Shown here piece by piece: positions 33,900-43,610 of a stretch of DNA of 64,000 bases (positions are counted from its first letter, which is position 1; the number at the start of each line of letters is the position of its first letter). Location: positions 39,033,340 to 39,097,339 of the forward strand of contig CM049322.1 of NCBI GenBank assembly GCA_026874595.1, written 5' to 3'. The translations under genes were made by a program, and so were the position numbers. This DNA comes from Sipunculus nudus (lineage: Eukaryota; Annelida; Sipuncula; Golfingiida; Sipunculidae). The notes beneath the pieces were generated by a model, which saw only the letters and a list, made by a program, of their open reading frames with translations, was not told the origin of the DNA and did no database searches.

Positions 33900-34760
33900 A
33901 AACCTCGAGGGAGTTTATGAAGCCTGCCATGTTTCTTTATTGTCGAAGGTGCGTAGCCAAACTGAACTTGACGTTTATATTAAAGCCGAGCTAGGAAAGC
34001 GACAACAGCGCGAGATACGTGACCTGCTAAACCAGTCTGGAGAAGTATTTACAGATGTCCCCAAACTCACCTATGTCATCGAATGCAATAACCGACTCAA
34101 GTCCCCCAGTAAAGTCGAAACCTATCGTGTTCCGTTCGAGTAAAGAGAGATAATGCAATCGGAAATCAGCAAGATGCTAAAGTTGTGCAGCGACATATCG
34201 AACGTGGTGTGCTATATAGACGACGTGCAGGTACACGTAGAGTCGTGAGAGGAGCACGTAGGCACACTCAGAGAAGTGCTAGCTAGACTAGAGCGCGCCA
34301 ACGTTGCGGCTAAACCAGCGAAAGCATTCGTAGGTTATCGGAGTCTTGATTTTTTTTTGCCACCTTGTGGGCACCGAAAACTTAGCTACAAATCCGTCGC
34401 TCCTTAAGAAAATCCAGATCGCGGAAAGACCGAAAACAAAGAAATCCTTGCAAGCCTTTCTATGCCTATCCAGTTACTGCCGAAAGTTTTTGTTTCTGCG
34501 TGTAAAGCAATTGTCAGGTAGTTCAACATTTGAGGAGCACTTGTCGTGTAGACCGTTCACGATCAAAAAACTTCTTAAGCCTCTCAAGTGTATTAGCAAA
34601 GCTAAATACCTAAACATGAGAAAAATGTATAGGCTTTAGAGTTACAAGCGTTTATATTTGAGATACAGGCTGTTTCTGGCAAACTCAATCATGGGCCAGA
34701 CATTTGAAGTAGATTGCCAGAGTGTTGAACTAAAATTGATATTAGGAATCATGTTTAAGA
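33900..34760 (+). pseudogene. reverse transcriptase and RNase H remnants
   Basis: After the integrase end, the frame to 34143 contains 'IRDLLNQSGEVFTDVPKLTY' and 'YRVPFE', the usual gypsy RT N-terminal linker. Most of the RT palm is deleted, then the active-site box YIDD appears at 34213-34224 ('VVCYIDDVQVHVES'), followed by 'LARLERANVAAKPAKAF'. The RNase H end is recognisable near 34635-34715 ('ALELQAFIFEIQAVSGKLNH', then 'SRLPE'). Many stops are present. The order after integrase is what assigns the element to the Gmr1-like layout. Confidence 0.7.
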
Positions 34761-34848
34761 CAGACAAGGTATATAGATATGAGCTGATATATTGTATAAT
34801 GTTTTCATATAACTTGTAATAGATCGGGAGAATACTATGTATTTTCTT

Positions 34849-34860
34849 TTAAAGGGGGAG
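34849..34860 (+). other. polypurine tract
   Basis: 'ttaaagggggag' immediately precedes the TGATGTCACC start of the right LTR, the position expected for the plus-strand priming site. Confidence 0.7.
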
Positions 34861-35130
34861 TGATGTCACCAGAGAATTGTGACTTATTTTGTTTATGAAT
34901 ATTATTTATATCAGATAGATGCTAACGGAGGTGTAGGGAACCCAAGTGTCATGTTTCGGGTTTAGGCCAGTGCAGTTTTAAGTCCGTTAGAATTGTCTTA
35001 TCTATACCGGTCCCTATAGACTTTCATACGGTGGCCTTAGTGACAGCACACCTGTATCCTTGATTTTTCGTACTTTTGTCTCTGGAGGCGTGTCCAGTTG
35101 TTTTGTATTCATATGATCGAACGATTGGCC
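34861..35130 (+). repeat. right LTR
   Basis: Starts TGATGTCACC directly after the polypurine tract and aligns with 28981-29245. Differences include a short segment around 35025 absent from the left copy. The LTR may continue to about 35270, where the left copy no longer aligns. Confidence 0.75.
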
Positions 35131-35554
35131 AATTACGGTTAGGAGGTGTGAAGTCAGCACCGATATTGACTGGAAGCAAGAAATTGAGGGCAGAAACTCT
35201 TGGGTCAGCGCGATTTATATGGTGTAGTCTGCCGCTGTGTAGCTGCAGTGGTACCAAGACTAGGTGCTAATTACCCGATAAGAAAGTGTGACTTTGGGCA
35301 CTGTGCCAAATGACCTATAGTAGTCAAAGCATGACTCGGCGGACTGGTCTCATAGCGTCTACATTGACACAAGCATATAGCTAACAACTAGTTCAAATAA
35401 AGATCTATATTTATTGTAAATGATGAACGAATTGAAAATGTGTATGTTGGCGTGAATGATGAATTGGGAAGAGTCAAATGACTGAAAGGCACTGACGTAT
35501 ATAGGCCTATGTCTAATCAAAATAAATTTACTGAAATAAAATTGTCTGAAAGCA

Positions 35555-35656
35555 GAGCCAGAATGGGGCAGTGATTAAAACAGGTGGATCGCATGTGTAG
35601 CACGGCTTACCGCGTGACTTCGAACCTGCCTGCTGTTTTTTATTTTTTTTTTTTTA
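35555..35656 (+). mobile_element. possible SINE fragment with poly-T end
   Basis: 'gaatggggcagtgattaaaa' and a later 'cttcgaacctgcc' resemble degenerate tRNA-like A and B boxes, followed by a T-rich tail (35637-35656). Only one copy here and poor boxes; weakly supported. Confidence 0.3.
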
Positions 35657-35659
35657 CAA

Positions 35660-36930
35660 TCTTTATCTTAAAACTATCTTTTTTACAAATATGTAGTTTT
35701 AGTACTCAAACATACATTTTACAGTATCATAACGAACACAGCGATTCTACCGATCGATATATTTATAAATAATAATTATCATTTTTCATTACACATGTCA
35801 TTTTTCAAACATAGTCATACACTGTTTATATATACCGACATGCTTGAAGTTGAGTGTTGACGCAATTGACCTCGTCATTGTTACAGTCAAACGAAACACG
35901 GAGATTATTTCATTTTTGCAATTAACGAGCACTTGTTTGTGAAGTTACTAATATATGCATATATCTATATATATAAGTAAATAAGGGATAAGAAATAAGC
36001 CGAAAGAATCATTTGCAGCCGCGTTCTGATTACCCTGCCGAACTGTGTGTCAGGCATGTTGCACGCGCCCTATTGTTGCTGATAGCGCAATACCCTGTCC
36101 TCGGGGGCAATAAACCTAGACGACCTCACGCCTCGCTATCTTGAGTTCACACCGAAGGTGCGATCTATCACACGTCAGTCTCCCTACCGGGTCTGTCGTA
36201 AATAAGTGGCCAAAACATGCTCGCTTTCGTTTGATTCAAAGTAGTATTCTTACAAAGAATCGACTTCAGACTAAAGCGCGTCGTAAAGTTATTTCACGGC
36301 AATGGACCGGAGCCGTGGATTTTGTCACCATCTTTTCTGCTTTCGAATGATGCAGCGCACTGTTGAATAACAAATAAATTCATTTTCATATCTAACAGTG
36401 TGAAGGTCTGCCCGCTGACGGCACCTCCTGTCACGTGATCTGATCAACACTTCAGCCAAGATGACATGTGCCAAGGTGAATGCTCTGACACATTAGCACA
36501 TTAAGGTACTCCGCCGTGTTGAGTCTTAGACCATCTATTGTTTGTTTTTTTTTTGTTTTTTTTTTTCTTTTTATTGATATGATTTATTTACATCCATTTC
36601 CGTATGGAAATTTCTTTTAACACTATCAACAAACGAATTATTTCCATGGCAATGTAATTCCTTGGTCAGAGCCGGAATGTGTTTATTTTATTCCCATTTG
36701 AGGATATCAAAAATTGCTCCCTCTACTGGCATTTGTTCAATTCTCTTTGTAAGCTTTTCTGGAATATTGGCCTAATGACAATCAAGCTACTTTGTTAAAC
36801 TACTGTTCCAATATGACGAAGTCAGATAATGTTACTATAAATGACGGTTATTATTCTTTCGTGGTTATTCCAGGTGAGAATGCATGTATGAGAATACATA
36901 TAGTTACGAAGACAAATTGCTCAGGGGAAA
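35660..36930. other. nothing recognised
   Basis: Intergenic; includes a T-rich tract (36540-36572). No frame with a domain. Confidence 0.4.
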
Positions 36931-36934
36931 ACAT

Positions 36935-37030
36935 TGGGCCGATCCCGGATTCGAACCAATGTGGGTGGCGCACAAGTCCGGCGTACCAACCGGTTTGCTA
37001 GTAAAGCATGCTTCACTAGCGAGACAGTTC
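36935..37030 (-). mobile_element. tRNA-derived SINE-like fragment
   Basis: On the minus strand 'actagcaaaccggttggta' (A-box-like) is followed by the B box GGTTCGAATCC (complement of 36947-36957). It differs in sequence from the 11/27 kb family. No complete tRNA cloverleaf is apparent. Confidence 0.5.
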
Positions 37031-37144
37031 GGACCGCTTTATCTCATCCCGTAACAATATATGTGTATGCTACCTGGGGCTGCCCTCCTATTAACAGGTT
37101 CCAAAAACAGAGTACCGGAGCGCCAGTATGTCTATTACGATAAC

Positions 37145-40100
37145 TAAATCTCATTATATATAAGATATGATCATAAGTTCAGACACGTTTTAAATGAGTC
37201 CTTATATATAATAGATTTATTACAGTCATATATGAGTGTACAGTTAAATATGATTTTATGTTCAGTGCCAACTCTTAAATTCTCCATAATGTTTCGTAAG
37301 TAATTTTGAAATGTAGTCTTTGCTTCCCAGATGCTCCATTTCAAATTTTAACACATCTGAAATATAGATAAGATTTCTTTTCATAGGACTGTTCATTTAA
37401 AATTAAGAGTTGATAAAACAAAATATATAATTTATGGAATATTTTATATTAAAAAAACAGTTGTGTTACCTCGATGTGACATAAATTGTGCACTCACTAT
37501 GCATTAACATGATTGATCAATTACACGCTCTTGTTAAATGCCCTACATAATTTCAATCGGATACCATTTAACTTATGCTGGCCTGTACATTTCACGATTC
37601 TAATCGTGGAATCATATATGATGAGAAAACGGGCATGGAATATCCTCAAACATTTTGCGGTATGGAACCATTCAGAAAGTGTTACAACGATAATTATGTT
37701 GCACAGTAAGTGTCATTAACATATTCATGAATGTGTGTATACGTAAAAAACTACTGGTGTAATGAAATTGCTTATATAATGTTTTATGCCATGCCAGTAT
37801 TTATATATTGTAAATTTTATTATTTGCCTTGTGCTGGTTATATGGTTTTAAATGGCATGTGTTCAGTTATGTTATTATGGAGCCAGAAGGTTCAAAACTG
37901 AGAGCACATCCTTGTATATAATATATTATATAACGCGTATGGTTTCAAGTAAAATACATATTTATAATTGACACTCAAGAGCATATTTTTGATGTAGTTT
38001 ACCGGGATAAAACTTGCCTTCAGGGCATTTTTACATATTGTGAGACGAAAGATTGTTGAGATCACATATAATCAATTGGTATGAACACATATAGGAAAAT
38101 TGCACTTAAAAGTGTTGTGAATGCAAAAAGTCGATAGCAAAAATATTACATTTTCAATCCTTAAGTAGTGTCTTCATTTTAAGGCTCTCTCTGAAAACTG
38201 CTGCGCTCATCAGGGAGCAATTGAATTCCAAAGGCTTGCACAAACACATGTACATATATCTAATGTTGTTTTCTTATCATTATATGTAAAACATTATGTA
38301 CATCTATCTGTATATGAAATTAAGCCGGTTTATAAGCCACGCATATATTTGTGGACAACGAACATTTAAACATGTTGAATTTAGTTGTAAGTACCGTACA
38401 TGAGCATTTACAGTTTAGCGTCAGCCTATAAATTATACATATAGTGTGGTCTGTCAACTTTACTCTTTGTATAGTACATCCTATATCAATCATTAGATAG
38501 AAGAAGCACAATATCGAAATGTTGGTTACAGACGTTTATCGTGAGGCCCAGTAAGCACCGGCACAGAGAAAAAGAAATCTAATAGGTTGATTGGTTGGCT
38601 TAATATTTTGTTTTTGATAATATTAAGTGGAGGCCGGTTATAACGAAGAAATATCGTATTTTTTTAATAATATGATTTTGTTTAAACGTTTCTCTAACAA
38701 AAGAAAATAGGGCAGTCGAGAGGCAATCTAACTATTTATCAATTTACCTGTGTATCTATTTATCAACTGATACATTTTTTCATTAAATATTACACATTAT
38801 ACAACATTCATTCTAGCTTGACTATAAATGTGTGATGTTAAGGTTGCCCCAACGATGGTCATAAACATAAATGTCCTATCATAAATGTCAAGCCATAAAT
38901 GTGAACGCACAAATAGATTATTCAATTCAAACAGATGATGCTATCGAGAGTTTAAGCCACTTGATTGATGTTATTATATTTTTTTTTCATATTTTGAGTC
39001 ATCAGGGTAAGAAAGACCAAATTCTTGTAAGGGCATATTATATTGCAATGGTCTGAAGTTGCTATCTTATCTAGGTGAAATGGTTAGTTAAGTTTGAGAG
39101 ATTAATTTTGACATCGTTGCGTTTGATTAGTATAAACACACAATAAAACTCATTTCCATACAGAAGATACCTTGAACAATGACATGTGCATTTACTTTAT
39201 TTTGTATAATGTACATCTTACGTGGTGGTGTAATCGTAATAGGGGTTATTGTCCCTGTAGTTATTGGTGTGGAGTAATTGTGTGTGTGTGTTTGTGTCTT
39301 GGGGGGGCAATATTCGGGGTACTTTTCCGAGATTTACTGTCTTGTTGCCAATGCAGACCACAGTAGGTAAATCAAAAATTGATTGCACAACGTAAATATC
39401 ACAATGCAGTATAGGTTTCCAGTTTACAAACAAAATATATATAGTTATAACTCCGACAGGTTTTCTATGTATGAGTGTATGTATACTGTAGGTTCAGATA
39501 ATACCGTGGGCTTAAAAATTCATGGTTTTTTGTACAAAATGCATTTCGAGGGGTTTTTGAATTCGTGGAAAGACAATGAAAAAAATTAGAAAATCATGGT
39601 TCTTAATATCTCCATGAGCGCAAAGAAGACGAGAACATATGTACACAGGTAGTACACCGAAGGCTCGACTTACATGCTTATCACACGGTGCGCCTGTACC
39701 GTGGTTAATCGGGTCAGTGTTGAGCACACAAGCTTAGCCCGGCTCGGGCCTAACAAAGGAATTAATCAGCCATGACCAACACGTGCCGGACGATACATCG
39801 GCTTGTAAGTTGTAAAACCTATACATCGGCTATTAGTTATAACACCTGATCACACCATGTTCATAGAAAACATAAATCCTCACTTGATCGGAGGAAAAAT
39901 GAAATGGGACCGTCCACATGAAGGTTTTTAACTTTTATTTAATCATGGCGGTAGTCACATGAGGCGCCTGTTAATCCCGAATGGGGCGGGTGGGACAAGT
40001 GACAAGTTTCGTTCGACATACAACGTGTCAACTCTTTGGTGATTAAAAAATAGAAACCAGCTTGATGGGTTGACCAGACAGGAATTTTACTCATCTGAAA

Positions 40101-40790
40101 GTTAGCTAGGCATAATTTGCATACAAGTATTCTGCGACGCTTACTTACGCTAACATGTTACATACAACTTTTATATCGGCAGAATTCGGAAGACGTACCG
40201 CCTGTCTTATTAATGGATAACTGTTATGCAAGCAACTGAAGTCAGCAATATTCGGAAGTGGTGCTCTTTACATTCGCATCCCGCAGAAATGCAAATGAGT
40301 TTACAGGGCCTTTCCATTTGAGCCAATAATGAGCGCAAGTCTCGTTTTATCTCTATAAAAAAGGTAGAAAAGACCGGTACCCAAAAAGCCGTGCCTCGGT
40401 TACGGTGATTACGAACATTGGAACATGTGTACCGTTCTTGTCATGTCAGAACTACCGCTTTGCGCGATAGAAATGCGGTATTTTCTTGAATATTTCAACA
40501 GAAATGTTGAAAAGAGGAAATGTGCGGATATGTCTTCAGTTTAAAGTAAAGTGTGATATCATTTTATTGTAAACATTTCAGGGGGCCGCGTTTGTGCGAT
40601 ATTAGGAGGATTGATTGAATTAACAACAGAATATTTATAAATATTTTTATAGTAATTCACAGAAAGATTAACTCAGTTCATTTATAATATGTAACAATGG
40701 CAATCATAAAATAGTTATAAACATTTTTTTGTACCTTTATTGAACATTCGGCCAGCGATAATAACTATATATAGAGTCGAACACCAGCTG
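37145..40790. other. long intergenic stretch, no gene seen
   Basis: Short frames only, with no recognisable domain or exon structure. A (GT)n-like run lies at about 39281-39292. A segment at about 39505-39590 faintly resembles the 16075/40795 repeat. Confidence 0.4.
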
Positions 40791-40794
40791 CCTT

Positions 40795-40905
40795 CAAGAT
40801 ATCTCTGACCTTGTGATTTTTTTTATCTCCGGAATCATGAATTCGTGGATTACCTTGATCTACGAAAACCACGAAAATAAAATCCCAACTAATATTTCTG
40901 AATCA
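40795..40905 (-). repeat. dispersed repeat, second copy of 16075 family
   Basis: Its reverse complement carries 'ttcagaaatattagttggga', 'cgtggttttcgtag' and 'taatccacgaattc', matching 16075-16165. Confidence 0.65.
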
Positions 40906-40910
40906 GCAGA

Positions 40911-40923
40911 GTATATATATATT

Positions 40924-40990
<67 letters not shown>
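40911..40990. repeat. (TA)n microsatellite
   Basis: About 80 bases of TA with one short interruption (ttgta near 40921). Confidence 0.95.
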
Positions 40991-40994
<4 letters not shown>

Positions 40995-41689
40995 GGTGTA
41001 TGAGTGCGTCTTTATTATATAGCTACTACCTTGTTGCTGCATCTGAAAGTGAGATTATGAAGCTGAACACAAAAGCAAATGTACAGTATTTTTTTAAATG
41101 TATGTTTATATAACATAAACAACTTTACATAACATGGTTATAATAGGCTAATTTTTCTTCTGAATCTCTTCTAAAAATGACATAAAGCACATTCATTCTT
41201 AACAATTTCGCATGTATTTGAATGAAATTATTGAGAATACGCACGCACACACATATATATATATAATGTAACATGTAGGAATCCACAATCGCATTTAAAA
41301 TATAAAATTATTGAGATTCCTTCCCATAGTCCTTCAATATAGACACTAATTGGCACTAATAAAAAAAAAAGCTATAACACATCATGTATAGTGTTATATC
41401 ATATAACCAGCTCCGAGGCTGATCTCCAGGTTTAGCAACTGATTCCCTTTATCCTTGTTTGTGAATTGCTCACTGTAAATGTACCAGGGTTAGTAGATAG
41501 TAGATTTTATGTAGATTGTAGGTACCTGATAAGAAAGGTCTTTATTTTCCCTTGCTGATTAATGGTTAGACTAGCAGTACATCTCAGTATCAAATTCGGC
41601 CCCCCTGAGGCGAGGCAATGTCCCTTGTCCGTTCTCTAATGGTACGTACCTCGAAAAGCTGCCCAACAAGAAATAAGGACTGTTACGGC

Positions 41690-41945
41690 ACAAATTGTCG
41701 CCCTGCACAAATTGTCGCCGGCACAGATTTGTGCAGGGCCTGTCGGCACAAATTGTCGCCGGCACAATTTGTCGCCGGCACAGATTGTCGTCCTTAGGTG
41801 GCGACAACTTGTGAAGGCATTGACGGCACAAATTGTCGCCGGCACAAATTGTCGTCCTTAGGTGGCGACAAACTGTGTAGGCATTGTCGGCACAATTTGT
41901 CGCCCTGCACAAATTGTCGCCAGCTACGATAATGAATACAATAAC
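41690..41945. repeat. array of quasi-palindromic 13-mers
   Basis: About 12 copies of gcacaaattgtcg or its complement cgacaatttgtgc lie end to end, some reversed, with 'ccttaggtggcgacaa' spacers used twice. The motif is nearly its own reverse complement around AATT. The same array with the same flank ('attatcgtagctggcg') occurs inverted at 51785-51905, so it belongs to a mobile or dispersed element. The Cys-rich open frames across it are by-products of the repeat. Confidence 0.85.
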
Positions 41946-41949
41946 TTGT

Positions 41950-42765
41950 GTGCGTACATTCAAATGAAGGCTTTGTTAGCAAAAGAAAATAAATCCAGTC
42001 CGACAAGTCACCCATTTGAATGAATGCGCCACCCTGCTGCTTCAGCCTAGTTATCACTGACAAAATCCATTCAATTTAAATGAGTCACTTGTCGGTGTGG
42101 ATTTATCTGCTTTTGCAAATAAACTAATTAATGTTACATAAATTAATTAATGTTCGTGCAACTTACTTTTTCAGTCGTTCATAGAATTATAAATGTGACT
42201 ATTATCACAAATATGTTGGAAAAGATGAGAAAGATGGACAATTTATCCACTCAAGAATGCAACTTTGGCTGGTCGCAAGCAAAGAACTATGAAATGGACA
42301 TCATGGCAGATGTTGGCTGTGCGTGTTTCTTTCACCAAACACAGCAGTTTAAACGGTCACGCTGCTGCTCTATGCTATTTGGGTTAATTAACTAAAAGAA
42401 AGAGGCAAGCATTATAATTTTGTGTGGAAAAATTATGGACAGTTTGATCAAGTAAGTGCTGCATTTGGAATATTTCTATCTTCTATGCAGTGTTTTACTA
42501 GGCAATGGTGGAGGGAGTGAACCCCAGAAACAGACTGCGGCTGAAATGAACAAATTGGTTCTCTGCCCACAGAAATAACACATGCTAGGACAACACAGCT
42601 GTATTTTTATTATTGTTTAATGTGTTCCTATGTTTCAACTCATCCATTTCTAAATTGCGTATAGGTACTAAGTCTCGTTTTATAAATTTTAAATTTAAAT
42701 TTGTTTAAAAAATAACAATATTCCTGTTTTTATGACAATAGAATGTTTTAAGAGCTTTTTTATTG
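41950..42765. other. nothing recognised
   Basis: Short frames without domains; no RNA gene. Confidence 0.4.
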
Positions 42766-42769
42766 CATC

Positions 42770-43035
42770 GGCGATGTATTCACGATGCAAATTATATCGC
42801 GAATGCATCGAAGAGATTTCCCTTGGAAAGGACTCGCGAACGATGTGTTCGCGAAGCATTCGCTGTGTCTTGGTGATGCCCTCGCGAAGAAGATTTTCCT
42901 TGGAAAGGCATTAAGAAGGATTAAAAAGTATCGCGAGGAGTTCAAAAATGTTAATGCAGCATTAAAATTCTCGCAATGCACTCACGATGTCGGGGCAAAG
43001 CATTCGAAATGCATCGATGTCAACGCTAAAAATCC
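42770..43035. repeat. cluster rich in tcgcga/gcatcg motifs
   Basis: Recurrent 'tcgcgaa', 'gcattcg' and 'catcga' words, including 'atttcccttggaaaggactc' and 'attttccttggaaaggcatt' as a direct near-repeat (42820 and 42891), in an otherwise AT-rich area. A 95-codon frame passes through it but looks like a by-product of the repeat. Unknown element. Confidence 0.5.
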
Positions 43036-43039
43036 CAGT

Positions 43040-43605
43040 TTTCTAGCAGTGGCACATGACGTGATAAAATAAAAATGCATATTCATTTATATTAAAATTT
43101 AATAATAATTACATCACTGTAATAAATATGGGAACCTTATCATAAAATAAGGGCACAATGGCAATAAAAAACAAGATGTACTATCACATTTTTAATAAAA
43201 TTCGAATGAACATCAAAAACGCAGGAACATCAATGAATCTACACACATACACCCAACCCCAATCCCCCGCCCCCCCCCCCCCCCCAAAATGAAAAAAAAG
43301 TACACATTCAAAGCAATATCGTCATTTTCGTGATCTTGTTTTTTTAGCAATTACTCTCAGAAAATAGACATCAGTTTCTTTCTTTTTGTGTTTTAAATGA
43401 AGTAGAGAGGTCAACTGGACCAGATTTAAGAAAGAAAAGTTTTAAAAGCCGTAAATATTAAATTTGCCGTTTTGGGGGCCATTTTTTGTATAATTTTCAG
43501 AAAATTAAAATTTTGAATATCTTAACAAAATTACTATTAACAAAGTCATCATAATCCAATCCAACCCTTGGCCTATGCGTAACACATATAGGCCTATGCA
43601 TTATT
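43040..43605. other. flank of Ginger-like element; C run
   Basis: Contains a C run at about 43270-43285. Nothing else recognised; the end of the transposon should lie here but no terminal inverted repeat was found by eye. Confidence 0.4.
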
Positions 43606-43610
43606 TACAT

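Larger units (their letters stand above)
28981..35130 (+). mobile_element. LTR retrotransposon, Gmr1-like gypsy order, defective
   Basis: The left LTR (28981-29245) and right LTR (34861-35130) share long stretches such as 'gtagggaacccaagtgtcat', 'tttaggccagtgcagtttt' and 'tattcatatgatcgaacgat'. A polypurine tract (34849-34860, aaagggggag) directly precedes the right LTR. Inside, in order, are gag, integrase with GPY/F end, RT and RNase H, all degenerate. The integrase-before-RT order is that described for Gmr1-like Ty3/gypsy elements rather than canonical gypsy. The 5' leader is split by a palindrome-rich insertion (29930-32135). The right LTR may run beyond 35130, to about 35270. No target-site duplication was identified. 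Confidence 0.75.

Noticed and set aside
33260-34760. Two different retrotransposons nested rather than one with unusual order
   Set aside because: The integrase tail, GPY/F module and RT linker follow each other without an intervening LTR or junction, and RNase H runs into the matching LTR; a single element is the simpler reading, though not proven.
36940-37020. tRNA gene on the minus strand
   Set aside because: B box is perfect but stems do not pair over the length of a tRNA; treated as a SINE fragment.
41571-42063. Cys-rich tandem-repeat frames (GDNLCRRQFV-like)
   Set aside because: They appear in several overlapping frames and follow from the quasi-palindromic DNA array; no start, splice or conservation evidence.
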